Source of the DNA: Platanthera guangdongensis
Lineage: Eukaryota > Streptophyta > Magnoliopsida > Asparagales > Orchidaceae
Reading direction: 5' to 3'
NCBI GenBank assembly: GCA_039583875.1
Contig: CM077150.1
Span: 49,428,261 to 49,492,260, forward strand
DNA length: 64,000 nucleotides
In this document: piece after piece, positions 45,247-55,779 of the stretch
Numbering within the stretch: position 1 is the first letter of the stretch
How the letters are laid out: each line of letters begins with the position of its first letter
Notes under the pieces: generated by a model
Told to the model about the DNA's origin: nothing
Databases searched by the model: none
What the model saw: only the letters and a program-made list of their open reading frames with translations
Position numbers and translations under genes: made by a program

Positions 45247-48105
45247 TCACTTCTTCTGCTTCTTTTCCTTTGACATTACATCCTTGCTCTTGTCTCCTGG
45301 CTTTGTAAATATTATTTCTCTGTTAGGATTTGAAGCTTGCACACTGGTCATGGTCATGTCAGCAGCCCCTATAATCTTTAGAGATGTAGCCCTGGGGACA
45401 ACTGCTTCTGGGTGCAACTTCATGTAGTCATCCATATTAAAAATCTTGTTAGTTTTATCAAATCTCTTAAGTTCCTCTTTCCTGTACTTTGACATGGTAG
45501 TATATTCAGAGTGATACTTTCCTTCAGCTTTGGCCTTATTAATCAGAGAAAGGACTACAAGTTCCTGGAACCTGGCCATTCTAGCAGTAGTAGCTATTTC
45601 AGGATCTTCAAAAGGAACAGGAGGAGAGGATGGTCTTTTAGAGCCTTCAGCTGGTTGATTTTCAGTGGATTGTTGTTGATGTTGTTGTTGTTGCTGATGT
45701 TGCTTTCCTGAAGAATATTGCCTGTGCTGGCTGCTTTCATGATGAGATCTCCCATGATGTCTTTAATATGTTTGAATAGGGGCAGATCTTTGAGAACTAG
45801 AACCTGAAGAACCAGCAGCTGGAGGAGGTGGAGGAGGTGGATCTTTTCTGTATCTTTAAACTGGAGGAGGAGAGTACCTTTTGCTTTTCTTCCTCTTCTT
45901 CTGCTGATTCTTGGATAGCCACATCCAAGTTGGCATACCTTTATATGGTGTTATCTTTTGAAGAATGTAATAATGAGTGTCATTGTTTGGATTAGGCTTA
46001 GGAGCAGGAGGAGGAGGAGCTTTTCTTTTCTTGTATATTGGCTTCCACTTTGGTTCATCATCAGATTCATCATCATCCTCATCATCACTATCCTCATCAT
46101 CAGATCTTTGAGTATTATCATAAAAATCATTCAGAGCCTTCAGTGCCTCAGCAGAAATGATAGGCTTATCAGGTTGAGAAGGAGCTTGAGCAGGAATATC
46201 AACAGGAGCTGGAGGAGAAGCCATAGCAGAAGCTAGAGTGTCATCAACTCTGACAGTGCTTTCAGCAACTGCCTTTTCCTCTTGTTGAATGTCAGCCAAG
46301 ATCACATCATCCAGATCTGGCAATGGAGAGTCATCCATGACATAACTAGGAGCAGAAGAAATTGCTGAAGGAGCTGGAATAACTATGGGCTCAGGAACAG
46401 CAAAACTATCACTATGTTGCTTTGCAACTTGTGGACTTACTGGGAATGTATATGGTACAATAGCCAAGGATGGATTAGTAGTATGTTCTGTTGTAAGAAA
46501 TCTCAAAACTGCAAATTCAAAATTCTTCAACAAATTCTCTAAATCAACTGTGGGATTAATGATGAAATCACCACCAGTGATTATTTTCTCAAAGACTGAC
46601 TCTTCCAAGTCCATGTCAGTATCAATAAAATTAAGAAAATCAATATCAACTGTATCAATATAGTCTGTACAATCTGCTGCTACTGTTGCTGCCTCTACTG
46701 CTGGAGCTGCTACTGCTTGAACTACTGCAGCTTCATCATCAGGCATCTCCCCTTGCATGGTTTCAGTAAGACCTGAAGCCAGGCCCCTGACTGAATATGG
46801 GGCAGTACTGAGGGCAGTGATTTGTGCAGATAGGGTAGTAATTGAAGTAGCAAGAGGTGTAATGGCCTCTGCTATTAGTGTTTTGAGAAGGGGAGTGAGT
46901 AGGGCAATGAGAGAAGCAATTGTTGAGGTATCCAATGGTGGAGTGGCAGATGGTGTTGCAGAAGGTGTAGAAGTAGGAACTGTGGGAGGGATAGGAGGTG
47001 GAGCAACTGGTATGTGAGCATCTGGAGGGGATTCATGTTGAGGGATGGTAGATGTTGATGGGGATGGATGGGTGGCATCTTCTAGGAGGGTGTTTGGAGG
47101 AAAAGGGGAATTGGGAGTTGATGGAGGTATGTTGAAAAATGGTATGGAGGATAAATGATGAGGAAGTGGAGATGATGGAGGAGTTGGTGCTGGTAAAGCA
47201 TGTTGAGATTCTGGTGGAGTAGGAAGTTGAGTAGGGGATGATGGAGGTGGGGGAGAGGGATGGATTTGTGTTGCTGGAAGGTGGGCTTGAAGAGATGGTG
47301 GTGTTGGATGAATCTCTTCAGTAGGTGGGGGAGTGGCTTTAACAGCCCTGGTGCCTTCAAAAGCTGGGGTGGAAGAGGTAGAAGCCTTGGATGGCTTAAT
47401 TATGGTCCTTTCCCACCTGTCAAACAGGGCACAGGTAAGCCTTTTGCTGGCATTAATGAATATGGTCAGGGAGACCAGGAATTCAGCAGCCTTCTCCTTT
47501 AGGAATATCCCTAGGATCCTTCCAAAACACACTTCTTTCTCATTATTTTTCTTCTTTATCAGATCAAAGATGATCTGAGCCCAATCCACTTGCTTCTTAT
47601 TTATCACTGCACACATGACCAAGAACTGATGCCTTGTGATGTAGTCATGGGCAGTATGCTTGCCAAGCAAGACCTTACCAACAATGTCTGCCAGAAACTT
47701 GTATGCTGCAGACAGATGTTTTTTCAACAATTTATTTGGGTTGTCACCAGCATAACCCATCAGACTTAGCATCATATCAAACTCTTCAGAATCAATTTCT
47801 AATTCCTCTTCTCCATTTGTCAAACCAAAGATTTCAGTTAAAACTGCGGGAGTTAAGGAAACAGTGTTACCCTCGATTGATCTCGTCATAGTATTTTCTT
47901 CAGATGTGGATGAAGTATAGACCCATTCTCGGATTTCTGTTCCTGCCAACTTTATCCTTGTAGTCATCAGGTTCTTCAAATTCTATTCTTCCAGAAGTTC
48001 CAGAATATATAGAAAGATTGGATCCGAGTGCTGGAACGATTCGAAGTTGACATCAAATCTGGTGTCAAACTTCATAGCGGCTAGAGCTCCTGCTTGAATC
48101 GCCAT
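45247..48105 (-). pseudogene. SIRE-B ORF3 (extra, so-called env-like ORF)
   Basis: The likely start is ATG 48105 (MAIQAGALAAMKFDTRF). One frame of 952 codons is interrupted by only three stops: TAG 47985-47983, TAA 45858-45856 and TAA 45765-45763; the central 707 codons are open. Order: a globular N-terminal domain with FLADIVGKVLLGKHTAHD, shared with SIRE-A ORF3; a Pro-rich tract of about 130 residues; a hydrophobic/Thr-rich segment (LIALLTPLLKTLIAEAI) that could be a weak membrane or amphipathic helix; a Ser/Asp/Glu-acidic run; and a basic, Lys-rich end. No signal peptide is evident. Function unknown; the name env-like follows the usage for SIRE elements. Confidence 0.8.
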
Positions 48106-48159
48106 GGAATCACCTGAAAAAGAGAGAAACGGTGATCAAGTGCAAGAGAACAGAAAGCG

Positions 48160-48490
48160 CAGGACGGAGGTCGAAGAAAACCTAGATATAAGGTTTTCCA
48201 GAATATGAATCGACAAACTCCATTCCACGAAAACAAAAACAATTCTTCGAACTGAGTTCGACGAAATGATTTAGAAGTAAATAATTCGTCGATCTCATCC
48301 TGAAGAATTGAAGACAATTCGTCGAGCGTCATTCGACGAATATCTTCTGAAGCAAGTTCGTCGATCTCCGGTCAACGAAAATTGTTTCACTCACAGAGAG
48401 TTCGTCGACCTCTGTTCGACGAAGATCTTTCAAACTCTCCCCGGTTTGTCGCACTCTGTTCGACGAACTTTGGAAAATTCGTCGAGTGCA
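48160..48490. promoter_or_regulatory. TCGTCGA array upstream of SIRE-B ORF3
   Basis: Between RNase H and the ORF3 start stand ttcgtcga, gttcgacga and attcgacga copies, several as inverted pairs (attcgtcgagcgtcattcgacgaat near 48317; gttcgtcgacctctgttcgacgaag near 48401). It is the same motif variant as in the SIRE-B LTR and at the same place in the element as the GTCGAC array of SIRE-A. On the minus strand the ORF3 start follows about 60-80 bp after the last copy. Confidence 0.65.
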
Positions 48491-48498
48491 GACAAAAC

Positions 48499-49227
48499 TT
48501 AAACTAAATCTTCTCCATTTATCATTCCAAGCTGATTTATAAAGAATACATGATTTTTCTCATCCAGAGGTTTGGTGAATATATCAACTCTTTGTAAATC
48601 AGTGTAGATATAAACAAGATTAATTTTATTTTTGTCTACACACTCTCTAATGAAATGGTGCCTAATGTCTATATGTTTTGTTCTACTGTGATGGACTTGA
48701 TTTTGTGCTATTGTTATAGCACTTGTGTTATCATATAGTAGAGTTGAATTATTTAAGTTGAGACCATAGTCTAGTAGTTGGTTTTGTATCCATAGAATCT
48801 GTGAGCAACAGCTACCAGCTGCAATGTATTCTACCTCAGCAGTGGAGGTTGACACAGAGGATTACTTTTTACAAAACCAGGACACTAATCTCATACTAAG
48901 GAACTGGCAAGTTCCTGAGGTACTTTTTTTGTCCACCCTGCATCCAGCAAAATCAGCATCTGAGTATCCAGTTAACTCAAATTTTGATTCTGTGAGATAT
49001 CATAGGCCTAGACTAGGACAATCCTTTATATATCTAAAAATTCTTTTTAGGAAAATAAGGTGAGATTCTTTAGGGTTCACTTGGAACCTAGCACAAAGGC
49101 ATATGGCAAACATGATATCAGGTCTGCTAGCTGTGAGATATAGTTGGGACCCAACAATGCCCCTATATAGTTTCTGATCTACAGGTTTCTCTGATGCATC
49201 AGAGTCAATCACAGCATTTGTAGCCAT
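48499..49227 (-). pseudogene. SIRE-B RNase H, broken
   Basis: VDQKLYRGIVGSQLYLTASRPDIMFAICLCARF (49227-49000), then a damaged stretch where the SDADFAG block should be (48940-48970), then MSTSTAEVEYIAAGSC (catalytic Glu), LLYDNTSAITIAQN (Asp), SRTKHIDIRHHFI and FTKPLDEKN to TAA at 48499. Confidence 0.82.
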
Positions 49228-50192
49228 AGGTGTTTTCTTTGCTGAGGCATAACCATCCCAAACTTCTTGATAAGCTCTTTAGCATACTTAGCTTGGGAGA
49301 TGAAGATGCCATTAGGGAGCTGCTTCACTTGGAGACCAAGGAAGTAGGAAAGCTCACTCATGCTACTCATTTCAAATTTAGAATGCATGAGGTCAGAAAA
49401 CCTCTTGCACAATTTTGAATCAGTAGACCGAAGAATGATGTCATCCACATATATTTGTACTAATAAGATTTGGTCCTTATGATGTCTAGTGAAAAGTGTT
49501 TTATCTACTATGCCTCTAATGAATTTATGCTCTAATAAAAAGCTTGTTAGGGTCTCATACCAAGCTCTTGGAGCTTGCTTTAGACCATAGAGGGCTTTAT
49601 GCAACTTGAATACATGCAAAGGATGCTTTGGAGAGACAAAACCTGGAGGTTGTTCAACATAAACATCTTCTTTTAATACTCCATTCAAGAATGCACTCTT
49701 CACATCCATTTGGTAGACCTTGAATTTCTTATAGATTGCATAGGCTAGGAATATTCTTATGGCTTCTAACCTTGCAACAGGAGCAAAGGTTTGATCATAA
49801 TCTATTCCTTCCTCTTTCCTGTATCCTTAAGCAACAAGTCGAGCCTTGTTTCTCACAATAACTCCTTGGGCATCAAGCTTATTTCTGTATACCCATTTGG
49901 TTCCAATAACTGGGTAGTTTTGTGGTTTTGGAACAAAATTCCAAACTCTACATCTCTCAAACTGATTTAATTCCTCCTGCATTGCAATGATCCAGTGGGG
50001 ATCTTGCTCTGCATCATGAATGGATTGAGGTTCAATCTGAGAAAGAAAACAGGCATGCATCACATCTTGATTGAGTTGATGTCTTGTCTGTACACCTGCT
50101 GATATATCTCCAATCACTTGAGATCTAGGGTGATCCCTAAGTGTGACAAGATCAGTGGGTGGAGTTGGTTGTGCAACAGCATTTGAAACCAA
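49209..50192 (-). pseudogene. SIRE-B reverse transcriptase, with stops
   Basis: HDAEQDPHWIIAMQEELNQFERC, GTKWVYRNK, ARLVA, TAA (49827, CAA expected), [42 protein letters not shown] (first catalytic Asp), [13 protein letters not shown], and [14 protein letters not shown] with an intact YVDD (about 49430-49470). A frameshift near 49250 precedes RNase H. Confidence 0.88.
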
Positions 50193-50428
50193 TTCCTCTT
50201 GTGGAATTATGTTGGCTGTTGGAGGAGAGTCAATCCCTTCAATACTTTCTTCTTCACTATCTTCATTGACTTGTGGAGAGGGATGAGTTGGAACCCCTTA
50301 GGTAAGGTTTAGGTCATCCAACTTCTCACACAAGTGAGCTACCTGCAAAGAGTTACTGGTAGAAACTTCTTTCTCCTTGCAATACATGTTAGTCTCATCA
50401 AAGCTTACATGAATTGATTCCTCAATTT

Positions 50429-51118
50429 TTAGTGATGATTTATTAAAGACCCTATATGCTTTACTTGGGAATATCCTAAAAAAATTGCCACTTCAGCATT
50501 AGCCTCAAACTTTCTAATGTATTTTTTGTTGTTATTATATATATAACAGGTACAACCAAATACTTTAAAATAATTGATTTTAGGTTTCTTCCCTTTAAGC
50601 AATTCATAGGGAGTCATGTTCTTTAGTTTGTGAATTAAGCTTCTGTTCAGGACATAGTTTGCAGTGTGTACAGCCTCTGCCCAAAAGGTTAGTGGCATGT
50701 ATGCATCAGCAAGCAATGTACCTGTAGCTTCAATGAGTGTCCTATTTTTCCTTTCTACTACCCCATTTTGTTGAGGAGTTCTAGGAGCTGAGAAGCAATG
50801 TCTGATACCTTCCTTCTCACAGAACTCATAGATAAGAAGAGACTCAAGCTCTGTATCATGATCACTTATGATCAATGCAACATGAGTAGAGAACTCAATC
50901 TGTATGGTCCTGAGAAAATCTGTAAGAACCTTGAAGGTATCTGACTTAGATCTCAGAAAGGATACCCAAGTGAACCTTAAGAAGTCATCCATAATAACTA
51001 AGGTATAGGATTTCCCTCCTAGGCTTTGTACAGCTATGGGTCCAAAACGATCTGTGTATAGCAAATACAAAATCCTATGAGAATCACTTTTATTAATGGA
51101 TTTGAAACTATATTTAGT
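50429..51118 (-). pseudogene. SIRE-B integrase core
   Basis: Same frame as the previous part. YTDRFGPIAVQSLGGKSYTLVIMDDFLRFTWVSFLR with the first Asp, IISDHDTELES with the second Asp (Gly of the usual DHGTEF is lost), and NGVVERKNRT with the catalytic Glu, then MTPYELLKGKKPKINYFKVFGCTCYIYNN. The frame shifts near 50440. Confidence 0.88.
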
Positions 51119-51670
51119 TTACTTGTCTAATTGACAAGCCCTGCAAATGTCTTCCTTCTTGTAGGGACCAGGAGGTAGACCTCTAACAAGATTGTCTTTA
51201 GATAGCCTAGCAATGTTTTTCAGATTTACATGACCTAGTCGTTTATGCCATAAATCATTTTGGTTACTAATTATATTAAGTAAACAGATATCAGAAGTGG
51301 CAGATAGAAAATCAACTAAGTATATGTTGCCTTGTCTATTTCCAATTAAAATAGGTTTGTTTCCCTTAGATGAAATAATACAAGAGCTAGAGTTAAAAGT
51401 TACCTGATAACCTTCATCACAAAGTTGACTTATTGAGATGAGGTTATGTTTGAGTCCTCTTACATATGTTACTTTCTTGAATGTAACTGCTCCAATCTTC
51501 ACTACTTCATATCCTTCAGACTGGCCACTTTTTGAATCGCCAAAGATAACCTTTGGCCCTAGCTTGGACTTGTAATTGGTGAGATTGTCCTTGCTACCTG
51601 TCATGTGTTTGGAGCATCCACTGTCCAGGTACCATGGCTGACTCACTCCTGGACAGCTCTTCTCCTGCAA
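51119..51670 (-). pseudogene. SIRE-B protease and integrase N-terminus
   Basis: PWYLDSGCSKHMTG with the DSG active site, VIFGDSKSGQ, VRGLKHNLISISQL, DLWHKRLGHVNLKNI and ICRACQLDK (HHCC zinc site). TAA at 51119-51121 then cuts the frame; the codon is likely CAA, since the next in-frame residues continue the usual integrase sequence. Confidence 0.88.
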
Positions 51671-51879
51671 TGAAAATAGTTAAATATTCTTGACCCAGGT
51701 TACCTTGGGTCCTTTATTTTGTTGATATGAAAAGCTGGAAATAACTGAAATTCTGGTTGGGATTTATATCCTAGAGGTTGATATCTTCTAGGTGTTATAA
51801 CCCAATCAGCTAGAGGATTAAAAGCTTTTCTAGAATTATTTAAGTTGCAGTTATAGTTAAAATTTTGGTTAAGTCTTTC

Positions 51880-52135
51880 TGGGTTTCGACGAATTTCTAT
51901 AAGTTCGTCGACTAGAGTTCGACGAATTGGGTTGAGATCGTCGATATCTGCTCAGAGAATGAACATATTCATTTTCTGTGTCCCACGTTCGTCGACCTCT
52001 GCTCGACGAACAATACAAAGTTCGTCGATCGCAGTTAGACGAATGATTATTATTGAAGTTTCTGTTCAGAGATCATCGTTCTGAGTTCGACGATCTGTTC
52101 ATATATCGTCGCTCTGAGTTCGACGATAACTGCTG
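51880..52135. repeat. TCGTCGA/TCGACGA array within SIRE-B gag-pol
   Basis: About ten copies of ttcgtcga / gttcgacga, partly as inverted pairs around 8-12 bp (for example gttcgtcgacctctgctcgacgaac, near 51988). Several steps are 19-21 bp. The copies nearest gag are inside the open frame and encode Ser-Ser-Asn and Ser-Glu-Arg-Arg repeats; further on the frame is broken. SIRE-A has no such array at this place. Confidence 0.7.
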
Positions 52136-53800
52136 AACATTGCTATTTTCATTATTCTTCTGGTTTTTAATTTTGTCTTTAGCTTCAATTTGTTCAAGAA
52201 CTTTATTAACCTTATATACTTGTTCAGTGTTTTTCTTTCCTTTATCAGAAATAAAATTTACAGGTTTTGAAAGATGATTCCTTTGGATTAGGGTTGGTTC
52301 ACTGGTTGTGGCTCCTAATCCTAATCTGCAATTATTAGTTTTAGCATTTACTGTGCTGGTTATATCTAGCAATTTCAAACTTCTTCCATTTAATGATTCT
52401 TCTAATATTTTAGCTTTGCTAAGTTCTGATTTCAAAAGAGTAATTTGTTCATTTGCAGATTTCAGTTCACTAGATAGACTTGCATTTTCAGTAATGATTT
52501 TATCTAGATCATTTAATTTATCTCTGAGAAGTTTGATGTCCTTCTCAGAGCTTATCAAATCTAAGCATAAGTTTTTAAATTCAAATTTAAATTCATCAGA
52601 TTCAAAATCATAAGATGATAATACCCGATCTTCAGCTGACAGGTTTTCTTCATTATCAGATTCATTTGTATCTAATCTGTTACTGCTTGCATCAATTGCC
52701 ATGAGGCAAACTTCCTTTGCCTCGGCCTCCTCTTCTTCTTCACTGGAGCTGGAAGATGTGGATTCATCTTCTGCATCACTCCATGTTTCAGCTACAAATC
52801 CTTTGTCCTTATTTTTGTGCTTGCTGGAAGAGGGCTTGTTGTAATGCTTGCTTCTTGATTCCTTCTCTCTTCTTCTTTCCTTCTTTTGATTTTCAGGACA
52901 TTTAGACATGAAATGTCCTGGTTTCCTGCACCCAAAACACACTATCTCTTTAGTGGGGGTTTTGTCATACCTTGGCTGGCTGTCATTTCTGGATGACTTC
53001 CTTCTGAAGTCTTTCTTTGCCATTTTGAAGAATCTCTTGGCAAAGAGACTCATTAGCTCTTCATTGACTATTGGGGCTTCAGTTTCTTCGGCAGCCTTGA
53101 ATGCAATGGATTGTTCTTTCCTTGATGGAGGAGGAGTCCTGTGTTCCACTGCTTCTCTGGACTTGATTAGCTGCTCATAAGATTTGAGCTTTCCCAAGAG
53201 AGATTCAGTTGAAATCTCATTCAAGCTTATGGCCTCTTTGATTGGCCAGATCCTGGTGTCTCATTAGCCTGGGAAGCACATTAGGATCTTGTCATTCACT
53301 TCAGTCAAGGTGATTTCTTTATCTAAGATCCTTAGCTCACTGATGATGGAGCTAAGCCTGTTATACATCACTTCAACTGTTTCTGCCTCATCCTTCTTGA
53401 AGTTTTCATATTGTGTGATGAGATTTGATCTTCTATCTTTCCTCTCATCTGTTGAGCCAACAACCATTTGCTTGGGTGAATCCTAGATTCCTTTTGCAGA
53501 GGTGCACTCAGCCACCTTCTGAAAGATGTCATCTGACATAGTCTGAGCCAATATGTTCACGTCTTTGGCATCAGCAATCTTTGCTTTCTTCTAGGCTTCA
53601 GTCCACTTAGGTGGTGGGACTGCATTGTTGCTGGAAGATGTTGTAGATGTAGATGCATGTGGGGGACCTGTCAAAATAGAGTTATAGATGTCTTCATCAA
53701 TAGAGTTCATGTACAACTTGATTCTTGCCTTCCAGATGGCAAACTTATTAAGGTTGCAAACTGGAGGTCTGGTGCTTGCATAATCCTTATTATGTGTCAT
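52073..53800 (-). pseudogene. SIRE-B gag, with stops
   Basis: The ATG at 53800 opens MTHNKDYASTRPPVCNLNKFAIWKARIKLYM, the N-terminal gag block. The same frame continues through TAG 53591, another TAG near 53484, and two adjacent stops near 53264, then 383 open codons from 53224: the capsid end (LLGKLKSYEQLI), an intact zinc knuckle CFGCRKPGHFMSKC, a Ser/Glu-rich acidic tract, and a coiled coil (LNDLDKIITENASLSSELKSA region). The end, with repeated SSNSER, is encoded by the motif array. TAG 53591 follows TEA where Gln is likely. Confidence 0.85.
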
Positions 53801-53894
53801 GACTGTGTTTATAATCTAAATGAAAATGAAATAATGTTTAGATCTAACAAAGGATCTTTGGTTCAAGGTTTAGCTTGTGCAACCAAAGCAACCT

Positions 53895-53906
53895 GCTCTG
53901 ATACCA
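53895..53906 (-). other. SIRE-B primer-binding site
   Basis: gctctgatacca, reverse complement of TGGTATCAGAGC, two bases inside the 5' LTR. Confidence 0.93.
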
Positions 53907-53908
53907 AT

Positions 53909-55560
53909 TGAAAGTGATGTGTTAGATCTAATATACTCTAGAGGGGGGTGAATAGAGTATTTGTAGGTCCTTATAAAACTATTATAGCTTCTGTTGTAAT
54001 TAAATGGTGCAGAATTAAAATAAAATGAATAAGCACACAGCAGTCCTAAAAACATAAGCACAGCAAAAACAAAAAGAAAAGGGGCAACCCGGCGACACAA
54101 GAAATTTTATAGTGGTTCCCCAACCTGGATACATCCACTCTTCTACCACCCTGGTAGGAATCCACTACAGGTTTTGATCAGGTGACTGTCACCAATGAGC
54201 TTTTGATCAGGTGCTCAAAAACCAACCTCAAGTCTTTTGGAAGGAGACTTGTGAACCAGAATAATTTTGAACGGAATTAAAACCCTTTCAGCGGTGGGGA
54301 TGAGAGAGTGATGATGTCTTATCTTTCTCAATAAGCTGAGAAGACTTAAGTGGATTCAGTGATGTTGTCAAAGCTCCCCCTGAGATGTAGAAACGTTCAG
54401 GAGAACTGGAGCTTTGCATAGGGTGATAGGCCTTCAAGCTTTCAGCCTTGATCAGAGAGATCTTTAGGAACTTCTTTGACAGATGGAAGATTTGTTGTCC
54501 TGTGAAGTGTCCTGGAGAGTTTGAAGAATGAAGACTCTTGATATTTGAGTGATTGTTCTTCTTCTTCAGATGACAGATGATGTTCTAGTCACGGGCTTTT
54601 TTCTATATCAGAAATCTTGTGTAAGATTGAGAGCATACGGGTTGTGTTTTTCTTATCTGATTCAGTAATCTTCTCTTTGTATATTTTTCTGACTTTCTTT
54701 TTATCTATGTCCGTGTAAGAAAAGAGAAAAATATCTTTTTATATTTTCTGGGGAAATTGGTCTTTCGAATTTTGAATTCCTTCTACATTCAATGCTGACG
54801 GCCTAGAGAATAAGCAGCATTGAATAATTTCCCCAACTGTCCCGTGGAAAAATGGCAAGCAATAATCCTGGAGAATATCATAATCAATGCTCCTCTAACG
54901 GTTATATTCAGAGAATGTTAGAGCATTGATTACCCAGGAATTATTGCAATAATAATGGGGACAAGGCTGGAAATGACTTAGTCTAGAATCGTCGAACAGT
55001 TGACAGAAATCGTCGAACTGAGTCCACAGTTCATCGAGCTGAGATGTTGTGTTCGTCGACTAGACGGCTTCTGTTTGTCGAGATGAGTTCCATGATCGTC
55101 GAGTTGGAAACTGAACAGTTGTCTCTTCTGAACTTTACTTATTCTGTATCTGAAGTTTGTCGAGCTGGTAAATGTGTTCGTTGACTGCAGTTCAGTAACT
55201 ATTCTGGACTTAGAATATTCACAGTTATATCTGAAATGAAAGTTAAAGTCTCCAGAATTCGTCGACCTAAGATTTGATTTCGTCGAGCTGAGTTTCTGCA
55301 GTTGTCAAATATTCTGTGTGTCAACACAAGTCTTCTGTGTCTAAGTTATTGAAGTAGATAATCCAGAATTCGTCGGGCAGAGAATTGAGTTCGTCGAGCT
55401 GAGACTAGAGAACATAGTCTTGACGGAATGCTGTAGTAGTCCGAAGATTCGTTGACCAAAGAATAGAGTTCGTCGAGCTCAGCTCAGAGAATTTTCTCTG
55501 AGATCATCAAGTTGAGAACGACAATCGTCGACCTAAGTTCGACGAACATCGAATAGCTCA
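53909..55560 (-). repeat. SIRE-B 5' LTR
   Basis: 1,652 bp, same order as the 3' LTR: tgaaagtgatg at 53909, array 54990-55550 with the same core positions (tcgtcgaac, tcgtcgag). It stops at gctca 55560, where the 3' LTR continues another ~190 bp. The outer base pairs are still TG/CA and GTTTA follows. Confidence 0.85.
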
Positions 55561-55565
55561 GTTTA

Positions 55566-55687
55566 TGGTTGGAGTGTTCCTGCGTCTAGTTCTCTCTTTC
55601 CTCTTGATCAAGTGATCAGCTTGATAGTTTTGGAAGTGTTTGCTTGATACCAGAACTACCAGTAGATCAGCTTGTGAAATTTCAACA
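55566..55687 (+). repeat. Ale-like Copia LTR, remainder
   Basis: Continues tggttggagtgttcctgcg and ends aaatttcaaca, followed at once by tggtatcggaggg, a mutated initiator-Met primer site. With 43196-43223 it makes a LTR of about 150 bp, short as in Ale/Retrofit elements. The assignment of the first 28 bp rests on the SIRE-B target duplication. Confidence 0.55.
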
Positions 55688-55779
55688 TGGTATCGGAGGG
55701 AATAGTGGCTTGAGCAGTGAGCTGTGATCAACCTTAGATTGTGCTCGGCGCTTCTGGAAGCTTTGTGTTCAGTGGTGAT

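Larger units (their letters stand above)
43224..55560 (-). mobile_element. SIRE-B: SIRE-type Copia element, minus strand
   Basis: 12,337 bp. In minus orientation: 5' LTR 55560-53909, primer site 53906-53895, gag, protease, integrase, RT, RNase H, motif-rich spacer, ORF3, polypurine tract 45074-45061, and 3' LTR 45060-43224. GTTTA stands at both outer sides (43219-43223, 55561-55565). The LTRs agree for ~1.65 kb, but the 3' LTR is ~190 bp longer at its U3 start (TGTTGGATCC) than the 5' LTR (TGAGCTATTCG). gag-pol has stops and two or more frameshifts; ORF3 has three stops only. Confidence 0.85.

Noticed and set aside
45958..47578. Plus-strand frames of 60-92 codons
   Set aside because: Antisense of the 707-codon minus-strand ORF3; low-complexity codons leave them open.
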